Assembly: GCF_026212465.1 (NCBI RefSeq)
Contig: NC_080058.1
Location: forward strand, 5,132,501-5,196,500
DNA: 64,000 bases
Reading direction: 5' to 3'
Source of the DNA: Amaranthus tricolor
Lineage: Eukaryota > Streptophyta > Magnoliopsida > Caryophyllales > Amaranthaceae
Below are positions 12,876 through 25,400 of this stretch, in pieces. Every line of letters starts with the position of its first letter. Position 1 is the first letter of the stretch. Position numbers and translations under genes: made by a program. The notes under the pieces were generated by a model that saw only the letters and a program-made list of their open reading frames with translations, searched no databases and had not been told where the DNA came from.

Positions 12876-15800
12876 ATGGAGAAAATTAGTTTGATGGATC
12901 CAATATTGGTTGGATTAATATGGCAGTATTCCCTTTGTACAAACAAACAATGTGGAAAGAAGTACTAGTAAGAAAAAGTTGTAGCTTGCTTAGAACTTTG
13001 AACTTTGAACAAAAAGAGGTTTACATGAATTGAATCTAGACCATCCGGTTCATCCCTTCCAATTTGGAGGAGTAATTCGTTTTCACCGTGAGATTTTATC
13101 ACTATTAAATTAATTTAATTAATATGATTATTGTTTATAGTCTTAGAATTTGGTGATCATGTATGACTTTAGAGTCATCACTTATAATTTTTAAGCGGTG
13201 AAATAGGAAAAATAAACTAATTACATAGATTCGTCTAATGATGAAATAATCTCATACAAAATTTGTTGCTATCAAATTAGATATGTTCACTTGTTTTCTA
13301 ATATTTTTTATTTAAGAGGTTTTATACATCTTTGTCCCTCTAAATTTATTAATTTCAATAACAAACTCAAATTAATATATATAAACGGTTCATCTTTTAT
13401 CCATTCATTTAGAAGTATGTTTAATTTTATATTTTCATTAAATCAATTATTATCTAGATTAATATACAACAAAAAATTATAAATTTATCTTGTTCTACCA
13501 TGTACAATGGATTGTAGTAATTGAGCTTTAAAAAAACAAATTTATAGGAGCTTTTCTTACTCCATATTTTAAATGGCACCATTATCCAAGCTTGAAACTG
13601 TTATTGATTTCTATATTTTTTATATAGTTACCATATTTCAAATTTTAATTTCTCATTAATATATAATACTAGCTTGAATCTCATGCCAAACACGGATAAT
13701 TTTAAAAAATTTAAAAAATTTCTCAAACATAAACAAAATTAGTTTAAATTATCATGATATTAATTTGTTATTTGTTAACTATAATAAATATAGAGAAAAT
13801 AATATTTGACGTGTAAAAAAAATTAAACATATTAATTTACATTTTCTTATGCACGTAATATCGTGTATTATAGTAAATACAATTTAATATTTTAAATATA
13901 TACTTCTATGTGTATTTTTGTGTCTATAATATAATATAAATATCTTAATTTTTTAAACTCATGAGTGCTTTTGTGTATTTTTGATGACTTAAGGGAAGAT
14001 ATTTCATAAATGATATTTTCAATAGATGTAGATGTAGTAATGTAGGAAAATTTTGTTAATGGAGTAAATGAAATTTAAAGATATTAATTATTTAATATGA
14101 CATTATATATAGCGTGACAACATTCAACATTTCTTTTTTATATGAAAAGCATCTTTTTTTTATATGGAAAAGCATCTTTTTTTTATTTGAAACACGTATC
14201 ATACAATATAATAAAAGAGTTGAAAAATGACAAACGACAAACTCTCAAAAATTTTCCAAATGAATGTATATAATAGGTTAGAATTGTTTGCTTGGCCCTT
14301 TATTATCCTAATTTATCGTGATATTTTTCCTTACCTTATTAGCTGATATTTTTCAAAATGTGCAAATCATGCTCTGATATTCTTCTATAATTTCTTTATT
14401 TTATTAGCTGATATTTGTCGTTTTATATTCTTATATTATTTTTTATAATATTTCTTTAAATTATTTAATTGATTGATATTCTTGTATGCTATATGTCTAA
14501 ATATAAAATTTATTGTATTAATTGAATTTAATGATGCAATTGACTATTATAGCCTGATCAATTAGGCGAAAAAATTTTCAATCATAACTTGACACGTGTC
14601 AATAAAACACTTTTTTTAATTATCTTTCAGTATATTAGTATGGATACCATATAATAAGTTTAGGTACTTGTTTGACATAACAATAGTTTAGAAACTTATA
14701 ACACAATATAATTTATTGTCAAATTAAAGAATCTAATAAATATTTAAGTAATGTTTTTTTTTTGATTTAAACTTAAATTAATGGTTGAATTATGTATTTT
14801 CTTTATATCAAAAAAGTATTAGTGATACAATTTTTTTTATGTGATCAAGTAAATCAATAAGATTGTAGAATTAAAGGCTCTATCAAGATTTGCACTAATT
14901 TAATATAATATCTTAATTTTTTCAACTTGTGAGTGTTTTTGTGTATTTTTGATGATATAAGGCAAGATATTTCACAAATGACGAACTCTTATAACTTTGC
15001 CAAATGAAACTAATTTCATAGGTAAAAATTAAATACTTGGCACTTTATTTTCTAAATTAACATGATATTTTTCCTTATCTTATTAGCTGATATTTTTCAA
15101 AATATGCAAGTCAAGTTTTAATATTCTTCCATTATTTCCTTACCTTATTTGCTGATATTTTTGCTTTTATATTCTTGTATCATTTTTATAATATTCCTTT
15201 AAATTATTTAATTGATTGATATTCTGTTATGGTATACATCTAAATATGACATTTATTCTATTACTTGAATTTGATGATGCAATTGATTATAATAGCTTGA
15301 TCATTTAGGTGGAAAAATTTTCAACCATAGCTTGACACGTGTCAATAAGATACTCTTTTAATTTCTCTTTTATTATATTAGTATTGATAACTTCAAAATT
15401 AGAGATTGGGGTGCCGATTAGAGTGGTTGTGTTTGCTGACACCGGTGGGGGAAGGTGACCAATGGAGGAGGGGTTTGATTTTTTATTTTTTATTTTAATT
15501 TTATACAAAGAATACTAAGAGCATATGTTTAATATTTAAAAATTACCGTAAATAATATAACATTTTAACTTTTTTCCAATAATAATATCAACTATTGATT
15601 AACAATGAATACCAATTTTAAAATAGTTTTCCATCAACATTCATAACTTATTAGCAACCTACAACGGTACAATGGTAGGTAATTTGGTTTAAAAAAATTA
15701 AATTAAGAAAAAAAAAATAAATTATTTTAATTTTTGAGTTGAGAGTTTTTTTCTTGTTTTTTTACATTCTTATTTTTGCGGCTTAATGATTATTTGAGAC

Positions 15801-16442
15801 CGTGAAATGAATTTCACCAAAAAAAAATGTTAACATATTAGATTAAATCTAGTCTAAATTATTTAAGCTCTAATTTAAATATTTTAAGGATTGAATCTAA
15901 ATTTGAAATTCAGTAGATTATACTTCTTCTAATAGATATTTTTTAATTCAATTTGATTTGAATTTTATTTAACCTTACATTTATTTCTTAAAAATAGATA
16001 TGATAGTAACTCTCGCACAATTTGAAGATTATGACATGGTTTAGATTCTTCCCTTAAAAGTGCTCCTTTCGAGAATGGGACCTAATTATGAGGCGATACA
16101 CTGAGTAAAGGAAAGGACTGGGACGGGCCGGGGCATCAAAAATCAAACTCTTTCCTCTTAGAAAAAGTAATACTATATGATCTAACTGACACAAACACGG
16201 ATTCTTATACTGAAAACATAGCTTAATAAGGTCAAGATGGAGCCATGTGCACAAGTCAAGTAAAAAAAATATAAAGTAAAAGACTGTTAGTCAGCTGTAC
16301 AAGTAATCTCTTCTCCTGGGACAGGGAGTTCATATGAATAGAAAAGATATTATATTATCTAACTAAGGAAACAAACTCAAGAACATAAACAAGCCTGTGA
16401 TTAAAAAGAACATCAACATGGGCACCAAGTTATATGGGGGAC
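12876..16442. other. intergenic between EIN4 and the clade-B AHL gene
   Basis: About 3.5 kb of AT-rich DNA, mostly a Helitron-like duplicated block (13665-15388). Open frames at 13291, 15305 and 16054 have no recognisable domain. The last kilobase before 16442 should contain the 3' UTR of the AHL gene. Confidence 0.5.
13665..15388 (-). repeat. imperfect direct duplication with Helitron-like ends
   Basis: Two blocks, about 13935-14648 and 14905-15388, share long similar stretches in the same order: the phrase gtgtatttttgatga, a repeated ttattagctgatattt, a ttaattgattgatattc segment, and a cttgacacgtgtcaata block just before the end. The first copy has about 200 bp extra. Read on the minus strand, both copies begin like TC-atactaatata (15383 and 14645), and the far end has AAGCTAGT before ATTA near 13668. 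These features fit a non-autonomous Helitron, but the 3' hairpin is not convincing. Confidence 0.4.
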
Positions 16443-19400
16443 TTAATCAGGTAACTGTTCATAATCTCCATTTTCAGGTGAACCATGAGATCTGTGACCT
16501 GTATTTCCTGCAAATCGTATCGGTTTTTCATCTGTTAACATCTTGAAAAGAAAACTTAATGTTCAAAAAGCTAACTCAATCCATAAAGAATTAGAGATTA
16601 CGCAAACAACGATGTGAAATTGGGTATGCAAAATTGTCAGAGATCCTCTACAAAAATCGTACTTTTATTAACATCTTGAAAACAAAACTTAATGTTCGAA
16701 AACTAAGAGGAGCTCAATCCATAAAGAAATAGAGACTATGCAACCAAAGATACAAAAATGGGTATGCGAAAGCGTTAGATATCATCTACAAATATCGTAG
16801 TTTTTTATTAATTTAAATTATTATTGTAATACTCCGGCCCCATCGAACTGTCGATGACTACCCACGAAGGCTGTGGCTGCCCCCACAGACCAACACAAGT
16901 CCTTTCAGTGCACTTCCTAAAAGGTCACCCATCCTAAGATTGCTCCCCACCGAACACACTTAACTTTAGAGTTCTTAGCAAATGAGCTCCCTTGAAAAGA
17001 AGATGCACCTTGCTGATATGGGTAGCCTATCAATTTTTTTTCTTAAGCATGACTCTTTATTCAGTACATTAATCTTAACTTTTTGAAAAAAGAATTAGAG
17101 GTTATGCATGAAACAAGTTACCTCCTAAGTCATAATTAAGTCCACTGCTCCACTGATTTTGAATCAAAAAAGGATTCCCATCCATACTCTGATGATCATC
17201 ACCCCCAGTAGACACGGTAAATCCTCCCGAAGATTCAACCACTGGACGGTAAACTGCAGCTGAAGCCGAAACTGGTGAAGGTATCGTACTAGCAGAAACA
17301 TCACTTTTGAAGCCAGCACCAGAATCTTTTTTGGGGTCAATCAGAAAGGTAGCAACGATGACCTGTAAATATAACAATCAAACGTATATATGACATGATT
17401 TCGGTATCACCTGATTGAGCAAAAACATTACATCGGTGTAGCACAAGTTGATATTATAAGTTCTCGATACATCGGTTCCACTAAGAATATGTCTACCTCT
17501 ACAGGGCCTGCAGCAATCAAAGGACCACCTACGCCACCTCCGACAATCTGTCCATTTGTGTTGATCAGGCATGCACTAAGCCCCCCTGCTTTCCCACCAA
17601 GATCTGAGCGGACATAAGAGCCACTAAGCGAAATGATGTCAAAACGTCCCTGAAATAGCACATAAACACCTTGTGAGCTTGAATACCAATCAATTCACAA
17701 GAGACAATACGTTTTCAAAGATCGTACACCCATTCAAACAACAGGAGACGTGAAAACAAGGTGTCAAAACGTGAGCGTAGAATCGTTGTCCTGTCTAACC
17801 CAACTTCAATCTTTACCTGACACCTCAATTACCTAGGCGTCAACACATTTTGATTAATGCTTGCAAATGAAGTTGCGAACAATTAAACAAGTCAACCTCA
17901 AATTTGAGTTTGAGGTTGTGAAGTAAATAGCCTGTGTAAAAGTCTTTAATCAGGAACACAGTTCATGAAACTCAAGTTCCCACATTCAGGTCCAAATACA
18001 ATGGTCCAGAGTAGAGGTGTTTAACGGACCGGGTCGGGTCAAAATTTAAACAGGGCGGGTCATGTCAAATTTAAAAGAGTCGGGGCAGGTCAAAGCCCGT
18101 TTATACCCAACCCACTTTGACCCATTTTTTAAAAGTTCATATATTAGTTTGTTTATTCTACTTTATGGCTCGTTGAATCAACCCTCCTATGTATATAATA
18201 ATCTTATACAAAAAGTTTTTTAAAAAGTGGTAAATTTTTCTTCACGACTAATTCCTATAATTATCCGACCCGGCCCGACCCTTTACACCAAGGCCCATTA
18301 ATGGCCCGACCCATTATTGACCTGACCCACAAATGATCCGTTAAAATGTAACCCGACCCTTAACCCGTTGGGTAGACCCGCCCCATTAAACACCTCTAGT
18401 CCTAAGTCAGAAATTTTGAGCCTTTTAGTTTACATTTAGCTGATTTGCTCAAACATGTCCATGTAATGCGGATAACACAATCACTCTTTCAATTTTCAGC
18501 TGACAATTTTTACTAATACCGCTAATAATCAAAGGTGCAAATTTTCGATATTTAATGGACCATATTGACTTAGTAGTAACTTTCCTGCTACCCTCTTTTC
18601 ATTTGAGCAACTAACTTGCATTGCACCTGTAACTTAAACATCAAGAATCTTAGTCCACTCTCCAACGTATTTTTATGTAGTTTGACGTATACAAGGGCAT
18701 TTCGGCATTAGAAAAAGGAAACCTAAGAATGGATCCAAGAGTTTTGTCATGAACAGGGGATAGTGCACATTGATTTTACCACTCATAATCAGCTGATATA
18801 TTGATCACTAGGCTTTGGCTCCACCAAGGATCTTTTTTAGGGCTATGAACATTACGTAATGACAGTATTCTTCATCTTCACTTGCTGATTTGTTCCAAGG
18901 TTTTAAAGTAAAGAAGCTCTAGTCTTATACTCCTTTATGATTCAATTACTTGGTTAAAGATCACATTCTGAACAAGAAAAGTGAGCACACCGAAAGTTGG
19001 TATCAATGATTTAAAAACAGTCAGGTTGTGCAAGGAACTAAGGATAGTCAAATTAAGCTCCAAGAAGTAAGCAAATGGGATATAAAGTTGATGTGGCAAC
19101 GGGAGACCATTTTGGCTGGCTATATATTATCAATAGTACAAGCAAAGGGAAAGAAAAAAAACATATCACAATATATGAAGTCGTGAGCTATATGAAGTTT
19201 TGGGAAAAAGTAATAAACTACATATGAGGAGATATACCCGGATAGCTGAGAACCAATGTGCATGCTTAGATAGATGAGTGGACATACTTTAAAGGATGAA
19301 ATTAAAAAAAAAGACATAAAAAAAGGTTTTAGGGTCATAAATATTAAAGATTAAAGATAAGTTAAAAGATGATCATTTAAGGTAATTTTGGACATGTGCT

Positions 19401-22400
19401 AGGACTTAGCGAACCGGTAAGAAAGAGAGAAAACTTAAGGGATTTAAAAGAGAGCGTGAATGATTGATGATGACCTAAAGGATGAGTGAAAAATGATATG
19501 AAAAGTTTGGATTCACAAATTGAAGTGGTAGATAATCATATAAATAGAGAAGGAGAATTTATGTGGCTAACCATCGAGACTCTAAAGCTAATTAATTGGT
19601 TCATGTAGTTGACCCCAAACATTTAAGATTGGGACTCTAGCATTGTTATAGTAAAAATATGAAATCTCCAAGATAATCGTTTAACAATAGTCAATAGAGA
19701 TGCCTAATTTGCATTAAAGGTTAAGGAAAAATCACAATCAAGCAGCATGAAGATGAAAAGTATATGATGTACCTCATAAGCTATACTGCCTCCAGATGTG
19801 GCTGGTTGGCGAAGAGAAGCATTCGAGATAGAACCAGATGCTGACAGGATGCACAACTCCTTTCTTGATTGTTGCATGAATAACATAATTTTCTGGCCCA
19901 CATCCTGCAAGAGAAAATCAACCTAGTTAGAGATAAATTCATCACCCTCTTTTACTCATTAATGATTAAAGTATTAATCCCAAAACACGTACGAACAATA
20001 TAATATTACATAGCCATACATATCGCAATGAAAGAAATTGATAATGTATTCCCTCCATTCCCAAAGAACTAGAATTTCATCTAGGCACACTTATCATTTA
20101 GAGAAAAGGGGAAATAATGAGAAAAAAAATTTTGCATTTTGGATAAGGAAAGAGAGGAAGAGAGAGATACACTAATTTGTTATAGAAGGGAAGACAGTGC
20201 ATTTATTCTTTTCAAAATGGAAATCCATTCGAAATGGAGGGAATAGCTATTTCAATCCTTTGTTGATAGTGGGATCTAGTGTAAAAAATGCGGTAATGAT
20301 CGCGATCGCGGTAACGAAACGGTGATGCGGGTAACGAGTGATGCAGTTACCGTAACCCCAAATATCGTTCGAATCATAAATATCCCTTAATAAGGCCTAA
20401 AATACGATTTTTTTATACTTTACAACTCGGGAAATATCAATTTGTTTGTTTTAGAAACCTTTATAACGCGGCCCATGCGATGCGATGCGATGTGACCTTA
20501 TTTTTACACTATGGGTACTTTATAGGTGTTTGTAAGTTTTGGACGTTGGATGTGATAATGGTAGTGAATGAGCACTTAAAAAGCTATGTAAAAATGCACA
20601 AGAATGTAAAATAAGGAAGAAGATTGTAATAATATTGTATTAGGTGAATGGGCAAAGAACCTATAAAAGTGAGCCATTCAAGTGAGCTCAATGGTCCATA
20701 TTGTGTAAGCACATTTTTTGTCAATATAAAAGCATAGTTCTTTTCTTCCCCTCCCCTTATTTATATATACAAGAAATGGGTTGGCTTCCTTAGCGAGAAA
20801 TAACAAACTGATAATTAATTAAAATAACAAACTAAAATATTGCTTCTAGAGACTTCTTTCTTAATTGCCAATATTGTCCTCTTTCCTTTTGTGAGTAAAT
20901 GTCCAAATCATGGCACTTTGGTCATCAAAGATATGGTAATTGGTGATCATCATAGATCCTAGATACAAGTAGGCTTCATACCATACACAAAAGATCGTCA
21001 AGAAATAAACATTATAGTTTACTCAAATATTCCCTCTCAGAATTGACATCCTAAGACCATCATCAACCAAAACCTCCACCCCTAAATCCCTTTTGGCCTC
21101 CACCTTGTTAGGTGGCATGTGACATTGCACTTAATGGTACAACAATGAGGTGGTGTAGGGTTATGACCGCTAGGCAAGTCAGAAAATATGGAATATAGGC
21201 CAATTGTTTTCCAAATTACCCCCTAACCTTTATAATAGCAATTAAATTTGAGCATAATTAGTAACACAATTGGTCATTGAGCAATATCAAAAGATACCCT
21301 CAAGTTGGGATTTCTCCTAAAGAGTCAAATCATGAAGCCAAAGAACTAGATTTTTTAGTTTATTATGAAACTATAATAAAATTTTTCATTAACTCATGTG
21401 CACTTTTTATATATGTTCAGGTGCAAATAATCTTTGCTATTAAGGCTCATTAAGAAACAACCTTTTTTATTATAAGTGTAAGGTTGCACAAATCTGACTC
21501 CTCAAAAACTTGTATAAATGGGAGTCAATAACACTAGAGAAATGAAATGTTGTAATCAAATCATGGAATTAATGTAAGATGCCCTAAAGCCCAAAATCAA
21601 GGATTATTTACACCCTTCAAGAATATAACGGGATAATGTAAGGAAAAAGGGTGGACATTTTCCATTGAACTAGTGGGAAGTACCTTTTGCATATTTAAAG
21701 AAAAGTGTGTAGAGGTGTCTATCACCCAAAAAATGAAAGTAAACCCAGCCAGAATTGCTAGAGTGACCATCAACAAGGTATATGGATTATGAGAATAATT
21801 AAAAAAAACTCTAAGACAATTGCTTAAACATGGTTATGACTTATGACAACAGATTCCAAACAAAATTTTGGATCTTAGGTCATAAATTAGAGGGGGTAAA
21901 GGTATTATCAAAACCAAAAACTAGAGGGGCAAGGTTCGAACTCCCAATCTCTTGTTTAATAATTATATTCTTAACCACTAAACCACATATTTTATAGATA
22001 TAGACCATATTGTGAATGTATAAAATGACCAAAATCTTTCCAAGAGGTTCGGCTCCTTCCAACCCTAGGGAAGATCCACTACCAAACAATCAAAGATGGC
22101 ATAACCTCATAATTCAACATAAAGCAAGCCTTTTTCAATCTAAGAGGTATAATTGACATGTCTTTCTTTCAATATGAGGGCATTACTTAAGCATTAGCTA
22201 AAACCAATCAGCTCAAGAAATTTATAGTATAAGCAGATGCTAAAGGAAAAAAAAAATAATCCAACAGATATCTAAAGAACTATCGATGTGCTTGAGTCTA
22301 TTAAACCATTAAGTCATTATTTATCCAAGCCAAGAACCTCAAAAGGCCAATCTAAATGAGTACGAGGCACTGCAAGCCAGGTTTACTCACTAGGTTTAAC

Positions 22401-25400
22401 ACAACTATATCATCCACAACCGTTAAGTCCTCAAAATTAACAAAACACAAATTTATAACTACAATAAAAGCTGGCTATGATAGGCAGTCCGTAAACTACT
22501 ATGTCTTTCCTAGTAAACCAATTTGGCTAATAATAAGACAACATAAATTGCTGAAGTCCATAAAGCACACCGCCTTCTAGCAGTACTAAAATACCTAATA
22601 CTTGGACCTAATTCAAGCCAAGACATTGATTAATGAGCTGGTCCAATTTACCTCAAGTAGAATTCATTTTTAGGTTACCTTATAGTGGCTTTTAACAAAA
22701 GTAAGCTTATTATTTGATACCTAAATCCAATAACCTTATAAAATCAAGCTAAAATACAGAGCTCGCTTCAAATGTGTCCTCTCAATAATCTCTTTTTCTT
22801 TGGCTTAGTAGAAACAACATTTAAGAAATTAACTCATCATCTGGATCCTTCAACCCCTTCAATTATATCGGTATTTATATTCATATACATTTCATACTTA
22901 TAAGTGGCATATGAATTTCCCATTAGTAAATTATTCATCTACAATCTGTCATGATCTATATAGCACACAAAAATAAGAAGGGACCAAGTAGAGAATACAG
23001 TATAAACCCTAGAAACCTTCGTTATGTTTTTTTAATTATTTTAATTAAGATGGTTTGAGCATGTACAAAGACGAGGTATTGGAAAATCGGAAAGGAAGAT
23101 AGAAAATTGAAGCACGTGAGATTAAAAAGAGTACGTGGAAGACCAAAGATAATTTAGAGGACAAGAGTGGAAAAGGATATGAAGGATCAAAAGTTACAAA
23201 TTGAGAAGGTAGAAATTCGGAATGAATGGAGAAGAAAAATCCATGTGCACAACCATTGGAACTGATATATTAGTTCATATAGTCGACCTCAATCTTTTGG
23301 AATTAGGGCTTTGACAATTTTTTTGTTGTTTAATTCCAATATTTTCTAGTAGGAAAATCATATTCGATTTTAGAGATTTAGATAGCAAAAAGCTACTTTA
23401 GCATAACCCGCTATAAGGTATTCAAATCAGTAGAGTAGAAAATGTAACATTACGGAGCACACAAAGTCTTATGCAACAGCTAATGAAAAAAGGGTGAAGG
23501 GTTCCAAAGACACTAATGCACTAATAATCATGGTATACTCAGCTAAAGTGAATCACTAAGCTTAAATCAATCAAGTGTAACAAATTCAAAAACACTCCGC
23601 TCCTACGAATCGGTCTCACTTTTTACCCTCACTAGACGGGTATCAATACAAGTCCACCAATTTGTGTTTTGACACGGTTAGGCCTGGGAAGGGGGAAACG
23701 GACTAGGAAAATTACAACCCTAGATTTCTTTCCCACAACAAAATTCAAAAGCAACAAGAACACCAAACCTTCGATCCACAACAGAATGGATAAGTAGCAT
23801 GAATCAAGATCTCAAATCTTGGGATCCTCTCTCATATCACGAGCAATAAATAAACTTTTTTCATTTTGTGCTACCTTTTGATTTTTACTATGCAGATTTT
23901 GTCGTTTTATCCGTGTAAACTTCTACGATCTTCAATACTTAACATAGTAAAAGAGGTGAGTAAATTTTTTTTTCAAAATGACAAATGAATTGAGGTCTAT
24001 GGCTAAAATCTAAAAATTACCATCCTATTTTTCAAAGCTTCTCCTTTTTCATATGACCTTTTTGAGAGACGTTGCAGCTAAAGGAAAAACAAAAGAAGTC
24101 ATAAATACACAAACTATGTGATATTGGCATATATTTGAGTGCCCAAGTCGATATCCAAAATTTGAACTTTCATGTTTCCTTGAATGTCAAAGTCCTAAGT
24201 TCTGACTCTCAGATGCGTATTAACTTACCCGAGCCAGATACCATATCCAAGTCTGAACATCATAGTTTTGCTCATCCAAAATGCTAATATCATTCGCTGC
24301 TCATAGTTAGACATTATCCAAGCTTGTTGGGAGCTAGAAACTAATAATAACTAATAAGTATTAGGTAACAACAACTAATGCCAAATAGGACCAAGACAAA
24401 CATCTCGGAAATGGAAATGTGGGTCTAGTTGATAGTTAAATAACACGAGCCATTTTAGTATACAAAAGTCTCCATTGTCCATGTAACTTGCATTTGACAG
24501 GTTAAAAGGCATAAATGAAAATATTGAAAGAGAAACAATATTTATACAGCTTTAACCAATAATCGAGATGACTTAAGATTAAAAAAGAAAAGACATCATC
24601 CCCAAAGATAGTCAACCAAGATGATGTCTAGGCAAAATAATTTCTTAGACTTTCATATGGGTTGAAATGTCAAAAATATAAGTTCTCATAGTTTCAACAA
24701 GTCAATGACTAAAGGAAACCACAATCTCTCCCTAGACCTACTTCATACCTTTGAATTTTAGTAATTTAGTTAATCAAGTATTCACCTTTACTCTCACATA
24801 CTTAGCATCTTTAAGATAAATTATTCATGGGTCACTTATTTGCATTTAATAATCTTTCCAAAAAGTAAAGTACCAGGTTAAGAAACACATACAGCATCCT
24901 TGGTTACTGGCACAGAAGTTAAAAATAAAAAGCAAGAAAATGAAGTAAGTCCAAACAAAAAGATCACATATTCAATATTGAGGGAAAGTTAGTATGTCCC
25001 GACTCCCAAGTACAATTAAATGAAAGTATTTATTTCAGATAAATTACATTAAGTCAGTTAACCATGTGGTAAAATATGCAGCACATCAGTCAGATCTGTC
25101 AAAAACGTCTGTGTGGAGTGTCCTAGATTATGGTTTAACTGTCCTAAAAAATTGAGAGCATAATAAATCATATAAAGCTAACTGTGGATCAACTCCTAAC
25201 TGACCGACACTGAAAAAATATTTCAGTTCAAACACCAACAAATTGGAGGGAGGATATCAATGTCTTTGCAAATGATTCACATAAAGACTATTAACTGCAG
25301 ACCAGAAGGCAAAATCATGCAAGCCTTCACTCTACAGAAGAAAAGTACTAGATGTAGACTGCACAATTGGACATTGTTGCATTTGGAGAACCACACAGAA

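Noticed and set aside
16900..16975. 5S rRNA gene
   Set aside because: Only part of 5S is similar and it sits inside an LTR-like block, so it is a Cassandra element, not an rRNA gene.
21905..21995. tRNA gene
   Set aside because: A- and B-box-like sequences exist, but no acceptor stem or anticodon arm could be paired; a SINE head is more likely.
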